In this document: positions 35,206 to 46,936 of the stretch, piece by piece
Position numbering within the stretch: position 1 is the first letter of the stretch
Layout of the letters: the number at the start of each line of letters is the position of its first letter
DNA from: Pseudolabrys sp. Root1462
GTDB lineage: Bacteria > Pseudomonadota > Alphaproteobacteria > Rhizobiales > Xanthobacteraceae
Assembly (NCBI RefSeq): GCF_001426945.1
Contig: NZ_LMFS01000001.1
Span: 1,019,757 to 1,083,756 of the forward strand
Reading direction: 5' to 3'
DNA: 64,000 nt
Translations under genes and position numbers: made by a program
The notes under the pieces: model-generated
Database searches by the model: none
What the model saw: only the letters and a program-made list of their open reading frames with translations
What the model was told of the DNA's origin: nothing

Positions 35206-35239
35206 AGCGGGAGCGCTGTCGCGTCTCTCAGCCACTGAC
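35206..35239 (-). promoter_or_regulatory. Conserved leader element of zinc-ribbon gene D
   Basis: On the minus strand GTCAGTGGCTGAGAGAC is followed by nine to ten bases and CTCCCGCT, matching the leaders of copies A, B and E. Confidence 0.5.
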
Positions 35240-35619
35240 GCCCAGGCACGCTGTGCCAGTGGTACTTTGACAATACCTCTGCACGGCCAAAGTTCAAAAT
35301 TAACAATGACAGTCCCACTGACGCAGGTGGACGTTTAAAAACATGGCCCTGCGGCGGACTTTGCCGGTTGAGTATTAGAATTCAGAGCGCTTCGAGCCGA
35401 AAATGCCTACCGCCTCGGCGTAGGCCGACGAACCATTTCGCTCCAAGTGGTCATTCTTTCATCATGCAGAATCGAAAGAGGCCGCCGGCGGAACGGTCTC
35501 TTATGTCGCATGCGCAGCCTCCATCCAATCCGCAAGAACGGCGATCGCGTGACGAAGCGCAGCCCGGCCGATCGGCAAACCGTGAGCCGCGGAAACGCAT
35601 CGCCGTAAGGAAGACGACC

Positions 35620-36849
35620 ATGGAATATCTTTCACGCAGAACGCTTTTGGCGACGACCGCAGCCGCCGGCATTGCAACCGGGCTCTCGTCGCTCAGTGCC
35701 CAGGCGGCCGAAGGTCTGCCGCAGCCGCAGCGGCCGGGCCACGGCGGCAACGATCCGGGACCGCGCAATGTCGCGATCGACCGGCAGAACCCCGACATCC
35801 TGGTGCCGCCCGCCACCGACTCCGGAACGCTGCCGAACCTCGCCTTCTCGTTCTCCAACGCCCATGTCCGCGTCGGCACCGGCGGCTGGACGCGGCAGGT
35901 GACCAACCGTGAGCTGCCGATCTCGATGACGGTCGCCGGCGTCGACATGCGCCTCAACGCCGGCGGCATCCGCGAGATGCACTGGCACAAGGCGGCCGAG
36001 TGGTCCTACATGCTGTACGGCAAGGCGCGCATCACGGCGATGGACTTCGACGGCAAGCTGTTCGTCGAGGATGTCGGCGTCGGCGACCTTTGGTACTTCC
36101 CGCCGGGCGTGCCGCATTCGATCCAGGGCCTCGAAGGCGATGGCTGCGAATTCCTGCTGGTGTTCGATGACGGCGGCTTCGACGAGAACAACACCTTCCT
36201 CTTGAGCGACTGGATCAAGCACACGCCGCCGGAGGTGCTGGCCAAGAATTTCGGCATGCCGGCTTCGGTTTTCGCCAAGGTGCCGGCGCCGGAGGATCTC
36301 TACATCTTTGCCTCGGCGCCGCCGAAGCCGCTCAGCCAGGAAAACCCGCGCGGCGTGCCGACCATTCCCGGCAAGTTCAGCCACCGGCTGCTGGCGCAGA
36401 AGCCGGTCGCCGCCGGCAACAGCGGATCGGTTCGCATCGCCGACTCCTCGATCTTTCCGGCGTCGAAGACGATCGCGGCGGCTTATGTCGAGGTCTCGCC
36501 CGGCGCCATGCGCGAGATGCACTGGCATCCGAACAACGACGAATGGCAGTATTACATCGAAGGGCAGGGGCGGATGACCGTGTTCGCGGCGCAGGGCCAG
36601 GCCCGCACCTTCGATTATCGCGCCGGGGATGTCGGCTACGTGCCGTTCGCCACCGGGCACTACATCGAGAACACCGGCACCACGCCGCTGCGCTTTCTCG
36701 AAATCTTCAAGAGCGACTATTATGCCGACGTCTCGTTCAACCAGTGGCTCGCGGTGTCGCCGCCGGAACTGGTGAAGGCGCATCTCAATGTCGATCAGGC
36801 CGTGATCGACGGTCTGCGCACGACCAAGACGCCGATCGTGCCGGCCTGA
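35620..36849 (+). CDS. oxdC: Tat-exported bicupin of the oxalate decarboxylase family
   Basis: Oxalate decarboxylase turns oxalate into formate and CO2 with Mn. The 409 aa protein has a twin-arginine signal ([16 protein letters not shown]), then two cupin domains with metal motifs [10 protein letters not shown] and [11 protein letters not shown]. It matches Bacillus OxdC throughout (for example [27 protein letters not shown]). The active-site lid, SENST in Bacillus OxdC, reads DENNT here (188-192), keeping the catalytic Glu. AAGGAAG lies seven bases before ATG 35620. Confidence 0.87.
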   Translation: MEYLSRRTLLATTAAAGIATGLSSLSAQAAEGLPQPQRPGHGGNDPGPRNVAIDRQNPDILVPPATDSGTLPNLAFSFSNAHVRVGTGGWTRQVTNRELPISMTVAGVDMRLNAGGIREMHWHKAAEWSYMLYGKARITAMDFDGKLFVEDVGVGDLWYFPPGVPHSIQGLEGDGCEFLLVFDDGGFDENNTFLLSDWIKHTPPEVLAKNFGMPASVFAKVPAPEDLYIFASAPPKPLSQENPRGVPTIPGKFSHRLLAQKPVAAGNSGSVRIADSSIFPASKTIAAAYVEVSPGAMREMHWHPNNDEWQYYIEGQGRMTVFAAQGQARTFDYRAGDVGYVPFATGHYIENTGTTPLRFLEIFKSDYYADVSFNQWLAVSPPELVKAHLNVDQAVIDGLRTTKTPIVPA

Positions 36850-36901
36850 GGGCAGGGCGGAAGGCGCGCGGAAAAATCGAAACCGCTCGCACAAATGAAG
36901 A

Positions 36902-36921
36902 GGCCGCCAACGGGGGCGGCC
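36902..36921 (-). terminator. Hairpin at the end of the 56 aa gene
   Basis: GGCCGCC (36902-36908) and GGCGGCC (36915-36921) form a stem that starts at the stop codon of the minus-strand gene; TCTTCATTT follows on that strand. A near-identical hairpin ends the gene at 37490-37621. Confidence 0.5.
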
Positions 36922-37091
36922 TACTTCTTGCGTTCGCTCTTGTGTTCGGGGCGAGCCTCGAGCGCGCTAATCTCCGACTCGAGTTGAACGACGAACTCCT
37001 TGAGCCGGTGTTCGGTATTGGCATCGATGCCGGTGGCGAAGCGTCGCCCTTTGATGATCTTCTCTCTTATCTCGGCGCAGCGGTCGCACAT
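36921..37091 (-). CDS. Small charged protein with Cys pair
   Basis: The 56 aa product starts MCDRCAEIREKIIKGRRF, with a CxxC at the N-terminus, and continues as a charged helix (KEFVVQLESEISALEA). GGGAGGAAG lies just before ATG 37091. I do not recognise a family. The helix could form a coiled coil. Confidence 0.6.
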   Translation of the reverse strand: MCDRCAEIREKIIKGRRFATGIDANTEHRLKEFVVQLESEISALEARPEHKSERKK

Positions 37092-37489
37092 TGGCTTCCT
37101 CCCGTGAGTCACGGGATTGGGCCCGCAGCAACGCGACAACAGGTGGAACCTCATATAGTTCCGCGGAATGCGTATAAGAACGCACACTTTTCAAAGCGGG
37201 CGCTGCCGGTCCTTGGCCGGGCCCGGAAGGCGGAATCGCGGGCTTAGGCTCCGGTCGGCGCCCGAAATGCGCGCGGAACACCTGGGGCTTGATCTTGCTC
37301 AAAGCGAATTGTCTTAGCCTTGGCATTTTATAAACAGGGTACCCGGGGACCCCGGAGCCGGACGGCGTTGACGCATACGTCGCCTCGACTCCGGGGCTCT
37401 CTAGCCAGCCGTGGGGCCATGTGAAGCGACAGAAAAACGCCTCGGATGGTCCGAAACGAAAGAGGCCGCCAACTAGGGCGGCCTGAGTC
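37092..37489. other. Intergenic stretch without a gene
   Basis: About 400 bases hold no convincing gene. A hairpin forms between CCCCGGAG (37350-37357) and CTCCGGGG (37389-37396). Near the right end lies the GGCCGCC/GGCGGCC hairpin (37464-37483) that ends the next minus-strand gene. I see no promoter I can name. Confidence 0.5.
37464..37483 (-). terminator. Hairpin after MxKFVHRAN copy 2
   Basis: GGCCGCC (37464-37470) pairs with GGCGGCC (37477-37483) just past the stop codon of the minus-strand gene, then TCTTTCGTTT. The stem and its AGAGGCCGCCAAC context repeat the hairpin at 36902. Confidence 0.55.
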
Positions 37490-37621
37490 TCACTTGGGAG
37501 GATGCTTCGCTTCTTCCTCAGCTATAAGCTTCTCGATCTGCCGGCGCTGCACATCGTCTTTCGTATCGACAAGTAGGCGCTTCAGATGATCTAAATTTGC
37601 GCGGTGCACGAACTTCTCCAT
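37490..37621 (-). CDS. MxKFVHRAN mini-protein, copy 2
   Basis: The 43 aa product begins MEKFVHRANLDHLKRLLVDT and ends IEKLIAEEEAKHPPK. It is clearly homologous to the gene at 30558-30704 over its whole length. The start context repeats too: CCATGGAGG, a few bases, CCATGG. Function is unknown. Confidence 0.75.
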   Translation of the reverse strand: MEKFVHRANLDHLKRLLVDTKDDVQRRQIEKLIAEEEAKHPPK

Positions 37622-37708
37622 GGGAACCCTCCATGGTCATTCCAAACATCAGCGATATTACTACGATACCGGGAATGCAAGGACCTTTGGTATCGCGTCG
37701 TGGTTCCT

Positions 37709-37897
37709 TCACTTCCCCTTCGAGCGGTCCCTCTGATCCCGCACACTCACGTTCCCGCAGTCCTCACATTTGAAAAAATCAATAAAACCTGGTCCTGAAA
37801 GTCGGGATACGTGGCCTGCTTCGAGCTGTAGTGCCCCGCCACAAGCTTGGCAGATTGGCTGATCTCGATTTTGTTGATCCAAAGGCCCATCCTGCAA
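37709..37897 (-). CDS. Mini zinc-ribbon protein E
   Basis: The 62 aa product has QPICQACGGALQLEAG and DFFKCEDCGNVSV, giving the four-Cys site; the MWL motif is replaced by LQL. The likely start is TTG at 37897, with only a weak AAAGAA upstream. ATG 37890 is in another frame without Cys pairs. The conserved leader lies at 37905-37936, closer than in other copies. Function is unknown. Confidence 0.6.
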   Translation of the reverse strand: MQDGPLDQQNRDQPICQACGGALQLEAGHVSRLSGPGFIDFFKCEDCGNVSVRDQRDRSKGK

Positions 37898-37904
37898 TTC
37901 TTTG

Positions 37905-37936
37905 GGCGGGAGTGCGGTCGCGTCTCCCAGTCAACG
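37905..37936 (-). promoter_or_regulatory. Conserved leader element of zinc-ribbon gene E
   Basis: On the minus strand GTTGACTGGGAGAC is followed by ten bases and CTCCCGCC. GGGAG and CTCCC can pair here. It corresponds to the leaders of copies A, B and D. Confidence 0.45.
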
Positions 37937-38007
37937 GGGGCCGAGAATAATGCCGGTGATAGTCCCCAATGCCACCAAGGGCACATGGTTCAATTTCAAT
38001 CGCCGAG

Positions 38008-38208
38008 TTAAGGCCCTAGTCGCGTCCCGCGCTTTTGAAGATCGCTTTCGCCCGTCGAAATCTCACAAACCGGGCAATGAAAGGTCCGGTATTCCTTGCC
38101 CTCGCCGTCAGGCGCAATGCTGGCGAGCCACATCTTCGACCCGCAGGTCTGACAAATGGGGTGGTCGATCTCCGTCTTCTCGACAGCACTCTTCTGGGTG
38201 TGAGGAAT
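38008..38208 (-). CDS. Mini zinc-ribbon protein F, ATT start or start-codon loss
   Basis: The frame encodes PHTQKSAVEKTEIDHPICQ, then TCGSKMWLASIAP and YRTFHCPVCEIST, the full family core, 66 residues in all. There is no ATG, GTG or TTG in frame between the upstream stop and the conserved part. An ATT codon at 38208-38206 lies seven bases after GGGAG, exactly where copies B and D start (TTG-Pro, GTG-Pro). Either ATT is used or the start codon has mutated and the gene is silent. Confidence 0.5.
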   Translation of the reverse strand: MPHTQKSAVEKTEIDHPICQTCGSKMWLASIAPDGEGKEYRTFHCPVCEISTGESDLQKRGTRLGP

Positions 38209-38578
38209 AGCCAGTCTCCCAGTACTGGAGGATCTAATTCACACGGAAAGCATGGAAAAAGGCTACGCGTTGAGGATGGCAGGCGCAAGCCCGATCCGTT
38301 TGGGCGGTGGTAATCCGCCGCATAACGAGGTTCCACTTTGTTCTTCGTGGACGCAAATTTCTATTATACCGCCGAATTAAACTAGGTGCCTTCAGGATTT
38401 AAAACCAGCCAACGGTGGTCAAAAGAGCACAGTACCCAGCGGCCGAAAAGAACATATTGCGAACAGAGAACAAATAGAGTACAGTTTGATTCAACGTCGA
38501 TCACGGCCTGCCGGGGGCGGGGAAAGCCCCATCCCTTCGTTGTCGGGGGTCGAATCTGAGCCCATATAGGAGCGACTC
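38209..38578. other. Intergenic region upstream of recA
   Basis: The left part may carry the promoter of zinc-ribbon F. The right part has the SOS box and recA promoter. A 42-codon frame at 38250-38378 is open but has no supporting features. Confidence 0.5.
38450..38464 (+). promoter_or_regulatory. SOS box (LexA site) of recA
   Basis: GAAC (38450-38453), seven bases, GAAC (38461-38464) is an exact match to the alphaproteobacterial LexA operator GAAC-N7-GAAC. It lies about 115 bases before the recA start and indicates autoregulated SOS induction. Confidence 0.85.
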
Positions 38579-39661
<1,083 letters not shown>

Positions 39662-39736
39662 AAAGCTCCGGGCACGCCGGATGATCGTGGCACTGCGCCA
39701 CGCTCCGGCGCCGGTCTCGGCGGTAAGAACCTCTCC

Positions 39737-40240
39737 GTGACGGGAGAGGCGGCGACCGACGCAGAGCCGGCACAGGTGGCGACTTTGTCGCCGCTTGAAG
39801 CGCCCAAGCCTGTCAATCCGAAGGTTATCAATCAGGCGCCCGCTGACGAAGGTCAGATGGCTGCCGATGCGCCGGCCGCGATCGAGATGATCGAGCCGTC
39901 GACCGGGGAAGTCATCGTGCTGTCGCAGCACATGCCTGCAGCCAAGGCGAAAGCCGCGGTCGAGGAGCAGGTGACGCCGCTGGCCAAGCCGGAAAAGCGC
40001 AAGAACGCGAAACAGAAACTGAAGACCAAGCCCGCCGAGGACGAGACCACGCCGGATACGACGGCAACGGCAAAGTCCAACGCGGGTGCCAAGTCGGCCG
40101 AGGTGCTGGCCGCCAACGAGGCGCGAAAAGAGCGCAAGGCGGCGGCCAAGAACAAGGCCAAAGCGAAGGAAAAGCCCGCACGCGGCAACGACACTGCCAA
40201 GGCGAGCAAAGGCGGCGCCAAAGCGAAGAAGGGCCGCTAG
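39737..40240 (+). CDS. Basic Ala/Lys-rich protein, unknown function
   Basis: The 167 aa product starts with GTG at 39737 (GAGAGG-type context is poor). Its first half is Ala/Pro/Glu-rich and its second half is dominated by Lys and Ala (KERKAAAKNKAKAKEKPARG), like a histone H1-type tail, so it may bind nucleic acid or be disordered. Low complexity makes the call uncertain. It follows recA by 75 bases. Confidence 0.5.
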   Translation: MTGEAATDAEPAQVATLSPLEAPKPVNPKVINQAPADEGQMAADAPAAIEMIEPSTGEVIVLSQHMPAAKAKAAVEEQVTPLAKPEKRKNAKQKLKTKPAEDETTPDTTATAKSNAGAKSAEVLAANEARKERKAAAKNKAKAKEKPARGNDTAKASKGGAKAKKGR

Positions 40241-40629
40241 ACAAGAACTGACGTCACGGGCTCGAGGGTCCGTCAGGTTCAGGTTGTGCGTAAACGTTTG
40301 TCGCCCCCGTCGGCACCCGGCTGCATAAAGTGGCCGCCACCGAGGACGGGGGCGTCGGCGTTTTGTGGCCGCCGCTGCCGGCGAGCCGGCCCCGCGAGAC
40401 CGTGCCGCCGCATGGCGCGGCGGGCCGACGCGTCGGGCGTCGAACCATGAAACGCCCGCGTGCGCGCGGCTGCCTGCGTCATCCTGTCATCGCCCTGCGG
40501 CGGTGCGGTCTCTTGCGTCAGGGCGCGGTCCTACCGACATTTTTCCTGACGATAACGGCACGGCACGTGGCACCCAGGGCGTCGGCGTTACGGCGCCTTG
40601 GCGGTTGCGCGTGCGGCACGAGGACCTGA
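40241..40629. other. Intergenic region between basic protein and htpX
   Basis: A long-armed hairpin, CGCCCCCGTC (40302-40311) with GACGGGGGCG (40345-40354), is followed closely by GTTTTG and may end the upstream transcript. The remainder should hold the htpX promoter; CTTGCG and CCTACC near 40510-40535 faintly recall a heat-shock promoter, but this is weak. Confidence 0.4.
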
Positions 40630-41628
40630 ATGAACTATTTCCGTACGGCGCTGTTGCTCGCGGGGCTGACCGCGCTGTTCATGGGCATCGGCTTTCTGAT
40701 CGGCGGCTCGGGCGGCGCCATGATCGCGCTGGCGGTCGCTGCCGCCATGAACCTGTTCGCCTACTGGAACTCCGACAAGATGGTCTTGTCGATGCACGGC
40801 GCGCAGGCGATCGATCCGGCGGCGGCGCCCGATCTCTACGCCATGGTCGCGGAGCTGTCCCGCCGCGCCAACCTGCCGATGCCGCGGCTCTACGTCATGG
40901 ACAATCCGCAGCCCAATGCGTTCGCGACCGGCCGCAATCCGCAGAACGCCGCGGTGGCGGTGACCACCGGGCTGCTGCGCTCGCTCGACCGCGACGAGAT
41001 TGCCGGCGTCGTCGCCCATGAACTGGCGCACATCGCCAACCGCGACACGCTGATCATGACGATCACCGCGACGATTGCCGGCGCCATCTCGATGCTGGGT
41101 AATTTCGCGCTGTTCTCGGGGCTGTCCGGCAACCGCGACAACAACAACGGCTTCGGCCTGATCGGCACCATGGCCATGGTGATCCTCGGCCCGATCGCGG
41201 CGATGCTGGTGCAGATGGCGATCAGCCGCACCCGCGAATACGCCGCCGACGACCTCGGCGCGCGCATTTCCGGGCAGCCGCTGGCGCTGGCGTCCGCGCT
41301 CGGCAAGATCGCCAGCATCGCCCACATGGTGCCGAACGACACCGCCGAGCATCAGCCGGCGACGGCGCACATGTTCATCATCAATCCGCTATCGGGCGAG
41401 CGCATGGACAACCTGTTCTCGACCCATCCGGCGACCGAGAACCGTATCGCGGCGCTGCGTCAGCTCGCGGCGGCATCCGGCATGTACGCGGCCCCGGCGG
41501 CTGCTGCCGCCGGCCCGCGCCACGGTGTCTGGGGCGGCGGCCCGGCCGCGCGCGGCGGTTCGACGGGCGGCCCGGCTGGCGGACCCTGGGGCGGTCGCAG
41601 CAGCGGTCGCCGCGGCCCGTGGGGCTGA
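40630..41628 (+). CDS. htpX: HtpX membrane-bound zinc metalloprotease
   Basis: HtpX degrades damaged membrane proteins. The 332 aa protein has two N-terminal membrane helices (about 5-45), the zinc motif HELAH at 130-134 (zinc ligands His130 and His134, catalytic Glu131) and a downstream Glu in [10 protein letters not shown], then two more membrane helices in between (about 140-205). The last 45 residues are a Gly/Arg/Ala-rich tail (for example [14 protein letters not shown]) not present in E. coli HtpX. Confidence 0.94.
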   Translation: MNYFRTALLLAGLTALFMGIGFLIGGSGGAMIALAVAAAMNLFAYWNSDKMVLSMHGAQAIDPAAAPDLYAMVAELSRRANLPMPRLYVMDNPQPNAFATGRNPQNAAVAVTTGLLRSLDRDEIAGVVAHELAHIANRDTLIMTITATIAGAISMLGNFALFSGLSGNRDNNNGFGLIGTMAMVILGPIAAMLVQMAISRTREYAADDLGARISGQPLALASALGKIASIAHMVPNDTAEHQPATAHMFIINPLSGERMDNLFSTHPATENRIAALRQLAAASGMYAAPAAAAAGPRHGVWGGGPAARGGSTGGPAGGPWGGRSSGRRGPWG

Positions 41629-41831
41629 GGGCCGAGCGATCCCCGGCGTCTGCGTAGCGACCGGGGCGTCCCGACGGCCTCCCTCGACTCCGCTGCCCCC
41701 CGTCGCTAAATAGAACCCGGAAAAATCGAAGCCGGACGGGCCTTTATGCCCCCGGCCGGGTGCGCGAAGCCGGGGGGCTCGCCGCGCCCCGACAACACGG
41801 GGTTCCCGATCAGGGATTTGGGCGTTCGGAC

Positions 41832-44491
<2,660 letters not shown>

Positions 44492-44492
<1 letters not shown>

Positions 44493-44968
44493 TGAGCGGG
44501 GCCTTCACCGTCTCGCGCTTTTCCGACCCGGCGCGGGCCGATGAGCTGCTCGCGCTGGTTCAGGCTGCGTTCGGCAGGCTCGACATCGATCCGCCGTCCG
44601 GTGTGCTGAAGGAAACCGTCGCGGACTTCGTCACGCGGCTGCGATCCGAAACCTGCTTCGTCATCGAGCAGGATGGCCGCATCGCCGCCAGCGTGTTCTG
44701 CATCCGCCAAGATGACGCGCTCTATATCGGCCGGCTCGCCGTGGCGCCGGAGTTTCGGCGCCGCGGCCTCGCGAGCGCGCTGGTCGAAGCGGCCAAGGCC
44801 GAAGCGCGCCGCCTCGGCGCCCGGCGCATGACGCTGCGCGTGCGGATCTCCCTTGCGGACAATGTCGCGTTGTTTGAGCGTCACGGCTTCGCGATCGTGG
44901 CCGAGGACACCCATGCCGGCTATAGTGCGCCGACCCAGTACGCGATGGAGCTGGTGCTGGCGGAGTAG
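44492..44968 (+). CDS. GNAT-family N-acetyltransferase
   Basis: The 158 aa protein has the acetyl-CoA-binding motif LAVAPEFRRRGLASALVEAA and the C-terminal strand with NVALFERHGFAIVAE. It is similar in layout to RimI-like enzymes; the substrate is unknown. It overlaps the alaS stop (TGATG at 44490-44494) and is therefore coupled to it. Confidence 0.88.
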
Positions 44969-45024
44969 TTGATTGCCACGCGAGGCGATACAAGAGTGTC
45001 CACCCTCAGCACGCGGTTGCCACC

Positions 45025-45648
45025 ATGATCGGCCACATCCATCTCACCCTCATCATGATCGCCGCGCTCGTCGCGGTCGCGAGCCCGGGACCCGCCGTGC
45101 TGGCGATCGCCGGCACCTCGATGAAGGCCGGGCGCCGCAGCGGCCTGATCTTCGCCTCCGGCGTGACGACCGGCTCGTTCACCTGGTCGATCGGCGCGGC
45201 GGCGGGCCTCTCGGCCGTGATGCTGGCGAACGCCTGGCTGATCGAACTGGTCCGGTATTTCGGCGCGGCTTATCTGCTGTTTCTCGCCTTCAAGTCGGCG
45301 CGCTCGGCGCTGACGCCGGGCGTGACGGAGCCGCAGGGCTTCGCCTCGGCGTCGCCGCGGCGCGCCTTCGTGCGCGGCCTGACGCTGCATCTCACCAATC
45401 CCAAGGCGATCCTGTTCTTCGGCTCGCTCTATTCCTTCGGCGTGCCGGCCGACGCCACGCTGGCCGATCTGGCGCTGATCGTTGTCGCCGTCGGCATCCA
45501 GAGCGCAGTGGTGCTGCACGGCTACGCGCTGTTGTTCTCGAACCCGGTCGTGGTTGCCAGCTATCTCAAGCTGAGACGCTGGTTCGACGGCGTGTTCGCC
45601 GTGGCCTTCGGCTACGCCGGCTACAAGATCCTGTCGGCCCGGCTTTAG
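45025..45648 (+). CDS. LysE-family exporter
   Basis: This family exports amino acids such as lysine, threonine or homoserine lactones. The 207 aa protein has about six membrane helices and the motif VASPGPAVLAIAGTSMKAGRRSGL near the N-terminus (split P-G-P), plus FVRGLTLHLTNPKAILFFGS. The substrate cannot be told from sequence. Confidence 0.88.
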   Translation: MIGHIHLTLIMIAALVAVASPGPAVLAIAGTSMKAGRRSGLIFASGVTTGSFTWSIGAAAGLSAVMLANAWLIELVRYFGAAYLLFLAFKSARSALTPGVTEPQGFASASPRRAFVRGLTLHLTNPKAILFFGSLYSFGVPADATLADLALIVVAVGIQSAVVLHGYALLFSNPVVVASYLKLRRWFDGVFAVAFGYAGYKILSARL

Positions 45649-45720
45649 TCCGGCGCGGCGATACCGGCGCGCGGCGGGTCCGGCTCGTGTATCCTGTGAC
45701 GGTCGATTCGGGGCAGGGTA

Positions 45721-46911
45721 ATGGCGCGTCGCCGGGCCAGAGATTTCCGTCAGCGGGTGAACCTCATCCTCGAACAGGGGCAGGTCGGCGATCCCGTCAG
45801 CGTCGTCATCGATCGCTTCCTCGTCCTGCTGCTGCTGGTCAATCTGTTCGCGGTCGCGCTGGAATCCGTCCCGTCGATCGAAGCCGGCTACGGCAGACTG
45901 TTCGCCGTCATCGAATATTTTTCGCTGGGCGTGTTCACCCTCGAATATATCGCGCGCATCTGGTCGTCGGTGGAACACCCGCCGCACCAACACCTGTCGC
46001 CGTCGCGGGCGCGGTTCAAATACATCCTCAGCGCGGCCGGCCTCGTCGATCTGGTATCGGTGCTGCCGTTCTGGATCGCCATCGTGACGCCGATCGACCT
46101 GCGCTTCGTGCTGGTGTTCCGCATGGTGCGGTTCTTCAAGTTCGCGCGTTATTCGCCGGCCATGCGGTCGCTCATCGACGTGCTGTACCGCGAGCGCCGC
46201 GCCCTGTTCGGCTGCCTGGTGATGACCGCGGGCGCGAGCCTCATTCTGGCGTCGCTGATGCACCTCGCCGAAGCCGAAGCCCAGCCCGAAAAGCTCGGCA
46301 CCATTCCCGACGCGATGTGGTGGGCGATCGTGACCATCGGCACCATCGGCTACGGCGACGTCGTGCCGGTGACGCCGCTCGGCAAGGTGATCGCCACCAT
46401 CGGCATTTTCACCGGCGTGGTCTTCCTGGCGCTGCCGGTCGGCATTATCGCCACCGCCTTTTCCGAGCAGATCCATCGCCGCGACTTCATCGTCACCTGG
46501 GGCATGGTCGCCAAGGTGCCGCTGTTTTCCGAACTCGATGCCAGCGAGATCGCCAACATCATGGAATTGTTGCGTGCCCAGGTGGCCGAGCCGGGCGAGG
46601 CGATCATCCGCGAGGGCGAGGTAGCGCATGCCATGTACTTCATCGCCGACGGCAAGGTCGAGGTGGCGCTGAAGAAGCGGGAGAATGCGGTCCTCGGCCC
46701 GGGCCAGTTTTTCGGTGAAGTGGCCGTGCTCAGGCGCGGCCGCCGCTCGGCCACCGCGGTCGCGCTGACGCGCGTCAGTCTCCTGGTGCTCGCGGCGCAG
46801 GATCTGCACGCGCTGATGCGCCGCGACGATCATATCGCGGCGCGCATCCAGGACACCGTCAAGAAACGCGTCGGCGAGGAAGTGCTCCCCAGCGACAGCG
46901 ACGAGGTCTGA
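45721..46911 (+). CDS. Cyclic-nucleotide-gated potassium channel
   Basis: The 396 aa protein has a voltage-sensor-like S1-S4 region with S4 as LRFVLVFRMVRFFKFARY, a pore with selectivity filter TIGYGD (208-213) and a C-terminal cyclic nucleotide-binding domain (about 265-380) with GQFFGEVAVLRRGRRSATA, the phosphate-binding cassette. The plan is that of MloK1-type rhizobial channels, which are gated by cAMP. Confidence 0.92.
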   Translation: MARRRARDFRQRVNLILEQGQVGDPVSVVIDRFLVLLLLVNLFAVALESVPSIEAGYGRLFAVIEYFSLGVFTLEYIARIWSSVEHPPHQHLSPSRARFKYILSAAGLVDLVSVLPFWIAIVTPIDLRFVLVFRMVRFFKFARYSPAMRSLIDVLYRERRALFGCLVMTAGASLILASLMHLAEAEAQPEKLGTIPDAMWWAIVTIGTIGYGDVVPVTPLGKVIATIGIFTGVVFLALPVGIIATAFSEQIHRRDFIVTWGMVAKVPLFSELDASEIANIMELLRAQVAEPGEAIIREGEVAHAMYFIADGKVEVALKKRENAVLGPGQFFGEVAVLRRGRRSATAVALTRVSLLVLAAQDLHALMRRDDHIAARIQDTVKKRVGEEVLPSDSDEV

Positions 46912-46936
46912 CGCGCCCGAGGGCACGCCGGCGGAA

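Noticed and set aside
37350-37396. Hairpin that at first looked like a tRNA or small RNA
   Set aside because: No acceptor/T-arm consensus such as GTTCRAxTC; only one stem is convincing.
38250-38378. 42-codon frame starting MEKGYALRMAG upstream of recA
   Set aside because: Only a weak GGAAAG site and no recognisable pattern; cannot be told from chance.
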